From Hyphomicrobiaceae bacterium (GTDB taxonomy: Bacteria; Pseudomonadota; Alphaproteobacteria; Rhizobiales; Hyphomicrobiaceae), in NCBI GenBank assembly GCA_025359005.1, contig JANYHP010000158.1:1-6184 (forward strand): a stretch of 6,184 bases of DNA. Direction: 5' to 3'. The translations under genes were made by a program, and so were the position numbers. The notes under the pieces are model-generated. The model did no database searches. It saw only the letters and a list, made by a program, of their open reading frames with translations, and was not told where the DNA came from. Of this stretch, positions 1 to 4,900 are shown piece by piece (the stretch's first letter is position 1; the number at the start of each line of letters is the position of its first letter).

Positions 1-1
1 T

Positions 2-472
2 GCCGCGCAGACGCCCGCAGCCCCTATGGCTGCCGCCGGCACCACGGCGGCCGCCGAAACCGACGTCGCCGGCGTCTGGATCGACCACACCAAGCGCGGT
101 GCCATCGAGATCACGCCGTGCGGCACCCGCCTGTGCGGCTACGTCTATTGGGTCAAGGACGCGGTCAACCGTCGCGGCCAACCGGTTCTCGACACCAACA
201 ATCCAGACCCCGCGCGCCGCGGCAAACCCATGTGCGGCACCAAGATCCTGGTCAATCTCAGCCAGATCGGCCAAGCCCGGCATGGTCACGTCTGGGGCGC
301 GGGCTCGATCTACAACCCTGAAGAAGGCGCTAATTTCGACGTCGAACTGAAGCTGATAACGCCGAATGAACTGAGCGTGCACGGCTTTCTCGGTGTGAAG
401 CTGTTCGGCGAGCAGTTTACCTGGACGCGGGCACCCGCCGATCTGGCCCGCTGTGGTCCAGCGCGGGTCTGA
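2..472 (+). CDS. DUF2147 domain-containing protein, 5' end outside window
   Basis: This is the C-terminal part of a DUF2147 protein. The frame is open to the left edge, with eight further in-frame codons (AAQTPAAP) before the first ATG at 26, so the true start and probable signal peptide lie upstream; the ATG at 26 falls in an Ala/Pro/Thr-rich linker and is unlikely to be the start. Numbering from that ATG, the domain runs from about residue 14 to 136. It shows GVW (16-18), the paired cysteines of IxPCGxxLCG (C32, C37), the NNPDPARRGKPMCG segment (58-71), GxIYNPEEG (93-101), and a C-terminal LSVHGFLGVKLFGEQFTWTR block (116-135). Family members are typically small exported proteins of unknown biochemical function. 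The gene converges on the hydrolase gene, with 94 bp between stops. Family assignment is firm; function is not known. Confidence 0.88.
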   Translation, partial: AAQTPAAPMAAAGTTAAAETDVAGVWIDHTKRGAIEITPCGTRLCGYVYWVKDAVNRRGQPVLDTNNPDPARRGKPMCGTKILVNLSQIGQARHGHVWGAGSIYNPEEGANFDVELKLITPNELSVHGFLGVKLFGEQFTWTRAPADLARCGPARV

Positions 473-498
473 GCAGGCTGGCAACTCGGCGCTTTGGC

Positions 499-516
499 GC
501 GGGGTTTGGGCCCCGC
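499..516. terminator. GC-rich hairpin between convergent genes, weak terminator candidate
   Basis: A perfect 6-bp stem, GCGGGG (499-504) with CCCCGC (511-516), encloses a 6-nt loop. It lies between the stop of the DUF2147 gene and the stop of the hydrolase gene, where a terminator serving both strands would be expected. There is no T-tract on either side, so it does not meet the usual intrinsic terminator pattern. The role is inferred from position only. Confidence 0.25.
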
Positions 517-542
517 ACCGACACGCACAAACTGGCCGCCAT

Positions 543-592
543 CAACGACCCGAGAGTGCGCAGCGCTCAACGGCCCGAGAGTGCGCCGCTGC
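543..592. repeat. Imperfect 25-bp tandem duplication spanning the hydrolase stop codon
   Basis: Two adjacent 25-bp units (543-567 and 568-592) match at 20 of 25 positions and share a perfect 13-bp core, CCCGAGAGTGCGC, at 549-561 and 574-586. Read on the - strand, the right unit encodes the last residues of the hydrolase (GALSGR) and the first two bases of its stop-codon complement. The left unit lies just beyond the stop. It looks like a local slippage duplication at the gene's 3' end. Confidence 0.8.
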
Positions 593-1460
593 CCATGTTT
601 GGCTTGCGTACAGGAAGCGCGCGCGGCTCGATCTTCTTGGCAGCGATCGCTTCACGTTCGAGCTTGAGGCCGAATTCGCGCGTTTCTTCGAGTACAACGT
701 CACGCTGCTGGTCGAGCGTGATCACGTGGTAGCAGTCCTCGAGGACGACGGTGTGCACGCGGCCACCCAGGCGCCGCTGCAGATGCTCGACGTTGGACAG
801 GCTGGCGCGATCGTCTTCGCGCGGATGCAATACAAGCACCGGCTGGCGGATCAGGCCGAGCACGCGGTTGACCGCCTTGGTCAGGAAACGGAATTCCATC
901 AGTGAGCGGCCCGGTGTGCCCGGCAGACCGGCCTGCGAGCTATCGTCGCTGTTGATCGCGTTCATGACGAACTCGCGGAAACGGACGTTCTTGATGCCGT
1001 AGGGCTCGCTCTCTTTGAACAGGAACTTGTCGGCCGACCACGTATCGTTGACGAGGTCGAACAGGCGGCCATACCAGGGGATCGACCAGCCGTCGAAGCG
1101 GAACGTGGGTGCAAACAGCGTCGCGCCGTCCACCGTATCGGGATGCTCGGCGGCCAGCTTCAACGCGATCACGGCGCCCATGGACAGCCCGCCGACGATC
1201 ACCAGATCGCAGTGCTTCTTCAACTCCAACAGCGCGTCCTCGGCGCTCTGATACCAGTCCTGCCAGTGCGTCGCCTTGAGGTCCTCGAGCGTTCCGCAAT
1301 GGCCGGCGAGCTGCGGCACGCTCACGGTGAAGCCGGCGCGCGAGAGCCCGTTGGAAATGTAGCGCAGCTCGATCGGCGTGCCGGTGAGCCCGTGCAGCAA
1401 CAGGAAGCCGGTTTTGGAGCCTGCGTGGTAGTAACTGCGGTCGCGGATGGTCTGAGTCAC
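567..1460 (-). CDS. Alpha/beta hydrolase, Est30/COG1647-type carboxylesterase-like
   Basis: A 297-residue single-domain alpha/beta hydrolase, predicted to cleave esters of small or medium acyl substrates in the cytoplasm; no signal peptide is seen. The oxyanion-hole motif LLLHGLTGTP is at 20-29 and the nucleophile elbow GLSMG at 91-95, with Ser93. The probable acid is Asp216 in HPREDD (212-217), and the base is His245 in CYHVITLD (243-250). The HVITLD motif and spacing resemble Bacillus/Geobacillus Est30-type carboxylesterases. Residues 120-180 form the cap insertion, and about 30 basic or low-complexity residues after 268 extend past the usual end. The start is GTG at 1460-1458, with AAGGAA seven bases upstream. 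It follows the HAD phosphatase by 58 bp on the same strand, so co-transcription is likely. The real substrate cannot be told from sequence; a lipase, thioesterase or oligomer hydrolase is possible. Confidence 0.92.
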   Translation of the reverse strand: MTQTIRDRSYYHAGSKTGFLLLHGLTGTPIELRYISNGLSRAGFTVSVPQLAGHCGTLEDLKATHWQDWYQSAEDALLELKKHCDLVIVGGLSMGAVIALKLAAEHPDTVDGATLFAPTFRFDGWSIPWYGRLFDLVNDTWSADKFLFKESEPYGIKNVRFREFVMNAINSDDSSQAGLPGTPGRSLMEFRFLTKAVNRVLGLIRQPVLVLHPREDDRASLSNVEHLQRRLGGRVHTVVLEDCYHVITLDQQRDVVLEETREFGLKLEREAIAAKKIEPRALPVRKPNMGSGALSGR

Positions 1461-1504
1461 ACGGGTGTTCCTTGATCGATGCGGCGGGACGGCATGGGGT
1501 CGAT

Positions 1505-1524
1505 GGCTGAGCGGGGGCTCAGCC
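1505..1524. other. Perfect 8-bp-stem hairpin across the HAD phosphatase stop codon
   Basis: GGCTGAGC (1505-1512) and GCTCAGCC (1517-1524) form a perfect 8-bp inverted repeat around a 4-base loop. On the - strand it contains the TGA stop of the HAD gene (1521-1519) and lies 44 bases before the hydrolase start. No T-tract follows on either strand. It could attenuate transcription, protect the upstream mRNA segment, or have no role. The structure is visible directly; function is a guess. Confidence 0.5.
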
Positions 1525-2271
1525 GGTCAACGCCGTCTGAGCTGTGGCGGGGTCGGGCACCATCGATGGACGGCGCGCCGGGTTCGGGAGGCGATCGGTG
1601 TTGGGTTGGCCCTGCCGCGCTGCAGCGATCCAACGGTCGAAGTCGGCGACGACATCGCCGAAGTCGGTGATGGGGGCGTGCGCCAGATTCTGCGCGCGGC
1701 AGTGGTCCGTCAGCCGTCCTTTGGAGAGCACGAAATCGGCGCGTGTGGCGACGCAGAAGTCCGAGCGGCCATCACCGATCATGATCGTGCGTTGCGGACG
1801 GGGGGGCACCTGCAGGCATTTGCAATTGGCGGCCGTCATGCGGCAACTCGCCGAACGATGCGGGAAGTCGAGCCGCCACTGGCGATCGCCCAGATATTCA
1901 AGATGGTTGGCGACAAACGGCAGAGCCAGATCATAGCGTGCCAGCATGTGTTCGATCGTGATGTCGAAGCCATCGGAAACGATGGTGACGCCAATCCCGC
2001 GCGCCTGGCATAGCTGCACGAAGGCGGGGAAGTCCGCGTCGATCACCCGCTCGCTGACGGCGCGCGCGATGTCGGCCGGCGTCGCGCGCAGCAACGCCAC
2101 CTGCGCGGCCATGCAGTCGCGCGAGTTCATGCGCCCCGACTGGAAGGCCTCTTCGAGTTCGAGCCAACGGGCGTCGGCAAAGCTCGCCATCACGTGGTCT
2201 GTCACATCGCCGGGGACGATGGTGCCATCGAAGTCGACAAGAACGCGCACATCGGAAACAGAACTCGGCAC
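1519..2271 (-). CDS. MtnX-like HAD-IB family phosphatase
   Basis: A 250-residue haloacid dehalogenase-superfamily phosphatase. Motif I is VDFDGT (12-17), with Asp13 as predicted nucleophile and Asp15 as acid/base. Motif II is Ser99 in VSDG, the motif III lysine is probably Lys151, and motif IV is IGDGRSD (165-171), with Asp167 and Asp171 predicted to bind Mg2+. A cysteine-containing stretch (C143, C150, C152, ending NCKC) and the downstream CRAQNLAHAPITDF segment match the layout recalled for Bacillus MtnX, the methionine-salvage enzyme that dephosphorylates 2-hydroxy-3-keto-5-methylthiopentenyl-1-phosphate. No other salvage gene is in the window, so that substrate is not established. The last 30 or so residues are Pro/Ala-rich and probably disordered. 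The start is GTG at 2271-2269, with a weak purine-rich GAAGAGAAG about five bases upstream. It is the first gene of the likely HAD-hydrolase operon and has the large gene-free region upstream. Confidence 0.88.
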   Translation of the reverse strand: MPSSVSDVRVLVDFDGTIVPGDVTDHVMASFADARWLELEEAFQSGRMNSRDCMAAQVALLRATPADIARAVSERVIDADFPAFVQLCQARGIGVTIVSDGFDITIEHMLARYDLALPFVANHLEYLGDRQWRLDFPHRSASCRMTAANCKCLQVPPRPQRTIMIGDGRSDFCVATRADFVLSKGRLTDHCRAQNLAHAPITDFGDVVADFDRWIAAARQGQPNTDRLPNPARRPSMVPDPATAQTALTG

Positions 2272-2437
2272 AGCGGCTTCTCTTCGTCGGAATTGGGTCC
2301 AAAGGCCTGTGGTCGGCGTGCCTGGACGAGACGGCGGGGGAGGCGACTAACGTATCGGGCGGGTGACCGGCAGGTGCCGGGGTACCTATCGCAGTCACGG
2401 CGGAGAGCTAACCGGGACTGCATCTCAGCGCTAACAA

Positions 2438-2460
2438 TTTATGCTGCATTGCAACATAAA
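2438..2460. promoter_or_regulatory. 23-bp dyad with TGC-N3-GCA core, possible PhaR-type operator
   Basis: TTTATG (2438-2443) pairs with CATAAA (2455-2460), and TGCA (2445-2448) with TGCA (2450-2453), around a central T at 2449. The only mismatched pair is position 2444 with 2454. This is the symmetry of a homodimeric repressor site. The core TGC-ATT-GCA fits the TGC-N3/4-GCA pattern reported for PhaR (AniA), the alphaproteobacterial regulator of polyhydroxyalkanoate granule genes. It lies 167 bp upstream of the HAD start and overlaps a candidate - strand promoter, consistent with repression of the HAD-hydrolase pair. The dyad is directly visible; the regulator's identity is inferred. Confidence 0.5.
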
Positions 2461-2480
2461 CCGATCCTGCCGGAGTTCAA
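2453..2480 (-). promoter_or_regulatory. Candidate sigma70-like promoter for the HAD-hydrolase operon
   Basis: Read on the - strand, TTGAAC (2480-2475) and TATGTT (2458-2453) are separated by 16 bases. Each matches the -35 and -10 consensus at four of six positions. The -10 lies inside the 23-bp dyad, so a bound protein would block it. The implied leader to the GTG at 2271 is about 175 nt, rather long. Alphaproteobacterial promoters are degenerate, so this is a weak call. Confidence 0.3.
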
Positions 2481-2731
2481 TCGTCTTCACACGCGATTGA
2501 AGGTCGCAGCCCTTGAGCCCTGGAATTGCGACAAAACTCTGGCAATGTCTACTGTAAGACGTCTACCGCGGTGCACGCTAAATGCCGCGTCTCTTGGTTA
2601 ATAGGGAAGGCCGGGTCAGCCATCTCGGTTTGGTTTCGTGGCGTGGCGGTGCTTGGGGTTGCGCGGTCGCCCGACCGGTGATCGTGCGTATGCCGGCATT
2701 AAGCTGCTGGTTCATCGCATTATTTTGATGG

Positions 2732-2752
2732 GCGCTGACGGTGGATCAGCGC
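2732..2752. other. Short perfect inverted repeat in the gene-free region
   Basis: GCGCTGA (2732-2738) and TCAGCGC (2746-2752) form a 7-bp stem with a 7-base loop. It has no adjoining T-tract on either strand. Role unknown; it may be chance. Confidence 0.35.
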
Positions 2753-2800
2753 GTTCCGGGGCGCCACGATCGGCCTGCTCGTCGACCGTGAAGGCTTGCA

Positions 2801-2820
2801 GACGCCGTCAGCTCGGCGTC
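2801..2820. other. Short perfect inverted repeat in the gene-free region
   Basis: GACGCCG (2801-2807) and CGGCGTC (2814-2820) form a 7-bp stem with a 6-base loop, 48 bp to the right of the repeat at 2732-2752. A further 6-bp palindrome, CGGTCG-CC-CGACCG, lies at 2664-2677. None has a T-tract. Role unknown. Confidence 0.35.
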
Positions 2821-3174
2821 ACATGCAGAGCACCCATCACAAAATTGTGCGCTTGCGGCGGCTTGCTGATGCCAGTTCAGAATTCGTGACGCCTCGGCAG
2901 GCGCGGACGGAGGCGGTCGCACCGGGACACCCGCCGGCCCTCGCTCCAGCGATTTCCGTGCACGGGCGCGCGCACCCCGGCGCGAAACGCAACGCTGCCC
3001 GCGATGGTCACTATGCGCTGCAATGTCCTGGTCCCGGTGTCTTGATCCCCTCATGCAATGGGCGCTATCGCTGCAGCAAGGACTGGCGTGATCACCCAAA
3101 AACCATATCATCTGTCATCGACGTAATGGCAGTATGGACGTAAGTGCACGACGATTGTCCCGGAGATCATGTGT

Positions 3175-4644
3175 ATGGTGCGCGTCGAAAAACTGCCGTC
3201 GTCGTTTCGTGATCGCACTGTGTGCATTATCGGCCTCGGCTATGTCGGCCTCACGTTGGCTGTCACCATGGCCGACAGCGGCTTCGACGTTTTCGGCGTC
3301 GAAAGGCAAGGCGCGGTCCTCGACAAGCTGAGGCGCGGCGAGCCGCATTTCTTCGAGCCGCGTCTCGCCGAGAAGCTTGCCCGCGTCGTCGAGAAGGGCA
3401 CGTTGCATCTTTCCAATGCGATCCAGGACGGCCGCAATGGAGTGGGCGGCCGCGCCACGGCGTACGTGATCACCGTCGGCACGCCGCTGGCCAAGGACGG
3501 CGGCATCGAGCTGCGTTTCATGGAGCAGGCCGCCGATGAGGTTGCGCGCGTCCTATTGGACGGCGATCTTGTCATCCTGCGGTCGACGATGAAGATCGGC
3601 ACCGCGCGCGCCGTCGTCCAGCGCCGCCTCGTCGAGACGGGCAAGCGCTTCGAAATCGCGGTCTGTCCGGAACGGACGCTCGAGGGCCGCGCGCTCGTCG
3701 AATTGCACGAACTGCCGCAGATCGTCGGGGCGGATACGCCGGAGACGCGCCATCGCTGTGCGCAATTGTTTTCCATTCTGACGCCGACGACGGTGGCTGT
3801 GTCGAGTTTGGAGGCTGCCGAACTGATCAAACTCACCGACAACACCTATCGCGATGTCACGTTCGCGTTCGCCAATGAAATCGCAAAGCTGTGTGGCCAA
3901 CTCGGTGTTTCGGCGAGCGAAGTGATTGCCGCCGGCAAGCTCGGCTATCCCCGCACCAACGTCGCTCTGCCCGGCCCCGTCGGTGGGCCGTGTCTGGAAA
4001 AGGATCCCCACATTCTCGCGCAGTCCGCCGCTGAACTCGGCGTCGACATGGCGATCACCCGCGCGGCCCGCGAGACGAACGAGAGCCAGCCCGAGGAAGT
4101 CGCTACGTTGCTCGCGTCCCAGGTGCGGGCGATCGCTGCGTGGCCGGCAGAGCCCCGCATCGTGGTGGCCGGACTTGCCTTCAAAGGCGCACCGGCGACC
4201 GACGACCTGCGCGGCACGATGGCCAAGCCCATCGTCGAGGCGTTGCGGCGGCACTTTCCGCGGGCGCGGATTTGTGGGTTCGATTGCGTTGCTGCGCCGG
4301 AAGCGTGCCGTGCTTACTTTGGTATCGACATGGTCGAAACGCTCGACGCTGTCTTTGCGGGTGCCGACCTGGTCGTCCTGGCCAACAACCACGCGTTGTT
4401 TGCAGGCCTTGATCTGCCCGCGGCGGCGCGGACCATGAACAAGCATGGCATCGTCTACGATTTCTGGAATCTCTATGACGACGTCGCTGCCGCGATGCCA
4501 GACGGCCGCATGTATCTCTCGCTCGGCAGCGAGACGGTCGCGGACGGTCCGACTGGCCGGACAGGTGTCAAGGCATCGCGTCGACTGCCGCCCAACACCT
4601 ATGTCGTCGCCGGTGGGCGTGGCGCACCCGCGCGCCGCTGGTAG
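3175..4644 (+). CDS. Nucleotide-sugar dehydrogenase, WecC-like UDP-HexNAc type
   Basis: A 489-residue member of the UDP-glucose/GDP-mannose dehydrogenase superfamily, which oxidises C6 of a nucleotide sugar twice with NAD+ to give a uronic acid for surface polysaccharide. The N-terminal Rossmann motif GLGYVG is at 20-25. The central domain carries CPERTLEG, then KLTDNTYRD with Lys219 and Asn223. The catalytic cysteine is Cys273 in GPVGGPCLEKDP. The C-terminal UDP-binding domain shows LAFKG (Lys337) and DDLRGT (343-348). GGPCLxKDP with CPER resembles the UDP-ManNAc/UDP-GlcNAc dehydrogenase group rather than UDP-glucose dehydrogenases, so a HexNAc substrate is likely but unproven. GGAG at 3162-3165 sits nine bases from the ATG at 3175 but only three from the in-frame ATG at 3169, so I prefer 3175. 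About 40 Gly/Arg/Pro-rich residues extend the C-terminus past the usual end. No sugar epimerase or glycosyltransferase neighbours it here. Confidence 0.92.
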   Translation: MVRVEKLPSSFRDRTVCIIGLGYVGLTLAVTMADSGFDVFGVERQGAVLDKLRRGEPHFFEPRLAEKLARVVEKGTLHLSNAIQDGRNGVGGRATAYVITVGTPLAKDGGIELRFMEQAADEVARVLLDGDLVILRSTMKIGTARAVVQRRLVETGKRFEIAVCPERTLEGRALVELHELPQIVGADTPETRHRCAQLFSILTPTTVAVSSLEAAELIKLTDNTYRDVTFAFANEIAKLCGQLGVSASEVIAAGKLGYPRTNVALPGPVGGPCLEKDPHILAQSAAELGVDMAITRAARETNESQPEEVATLLASQVRAIAAWPAEPRIVVAGLAFKGAPATDDLRGTMAKPIVEALRRHFPRARICGFDCVAAPEACRAYFGIDMVETLDAVFAGADLVVLANNHALFAGLDLPAAARTMNKHGIVYDFWNLYDDVAAAMPDGRMYLSLGSETVADGPTGRTGVKASRRLPPNTYVVAGGRGAPARRW

Positions 4645-4767
4645 CCCACAGCGCGTGACGGTATGAGCATGCGGGTGCTCCTTGCGACCGTGCGCACGTC
4701 GATCCGGGCGCGACCGGCAGCGTGCGCTGCGCTATACAGGAGCACGACGCGGCAGGCGCAGGTCGTT

Positions 4768-4813
4768 AGAGCATTTTCCACCAAAGTGGACACCGGTTTG
4801 GTGCAGAAAATGC
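4768..4813. repeat. Palindromic intergenic repeat, Hyphomicrobiales REP-like, first unit
   Basis: The unit begins AGAGCATTTTC. Arms GCATTTTC (4771-4778) and GAAAATGC (4806-4813) pair over 8 bp. ACCAAA (4780-4785) and TTTGGT (4797-4802) add 6 bp, with an 11-base apex containing GTGGACACCGG. The block resembles a class of dispersed intergenic palindromes (GAGCATTTTC...AAGTGGA-ACCGGTTT...) that I recall from many Rhizobiales genomes; this comes from memory, not a search. It lies between the dehydrogenase stop and the kinase start and could also act as a transcript-end structure. Confidence 0.7.
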
Positions 4814-4828
4814 GACAAACAACGAGCT

Positions 4829-4868
4829 AGAGCGCTTTCTTCGGTAAGAACCAAGTGGAAAGCGCTCT
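4829..4868. repeat. Palindromic intergenic repeat, second unit, in the kinase leader
   Basis: AGAGCGCTTTC (4829-4839) and GAAAGCGCTCT (4858-4868) are perfect 11-bp inverted arms. Inside them GGT (4843-4845) and ACC (4850-4852) can pair. It starts 15 bp after the first unit and, like it, begins TAGAGC. Read in reverse it shares AGAGC, TTTCCAC and the AAGTGG block with the first unit, so the two look like relatives. It ends 32 bp before the kinase ATG, so the hairpin would form in the 5' leader of that mRNA if transcription starts upstream. Confidence 0.7.
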
Positions 4869-4900
4869 CGGCTTGCCGCGAAAGGGAGACGACACGTACC

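Larger units (their letters stand above)
2272..3174. other. Gene-free intergenic region between divergent genes
   Basis: About 900 bp separate the divergent starts of the HAD and dehydrogenase genes. Open frames of up to about 135 codons exist on both strands (for example 2194-2601 +, 2796-3143 +, 2746-3111 -). None has a recognisable domain, a good ribosome site or natural composition: they are rich in Arg, Cys and Ser, as expected of frames read by chance in GC-rich DNA. Bases from about 2431 to 2600 are clearly AT-richer than the surroundings and look regulatory. From about 2660 to 2820 there are three short perfect GC inverted repeats. I found no convincing promoter for the dehydrogenase here. 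Confidence 0.6.

Noticed and set aside
1465..2013. A 182-codon + strand frame opposite the HAD phosphatase
   Set aside because: It is antisense to a gene with all four HAD motifs and has no recognisable domain.
2503..2532. Inverted GTCGCA/TGCGAC pair with an 18-base loop, and the GTCTAC direct repeat at 2547-2566
   Set aside because: Six-base arms with a long loop and a six-base repeat are expected by chance at this length.
2638..3143. Small frames in the gene-free region, including 2638-2889 +, 2796-3143 + and 2746-3111 -
   Set aside because: They overlap each other on both strands, lack good ribosome sites, and have Arg/Cys/Ser-rich translations without recognisable motifs. In particular, none looks like a phasin, which I considered because of the PhaR-like dyad.
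3553..4446. A 297-codon - strand frame inside the dehydrogenase gene
   Set aside because: It is antisense to a well-supported enzyme, is Arg/Gly-rich, and has no domain.
4682..4738. TATACA at 4733-4738 as a -10 for the kinase gene
   Set aside because: No -35-like sequence lies 16 to 18 bases upstream, so it is not a supportable promoter call.
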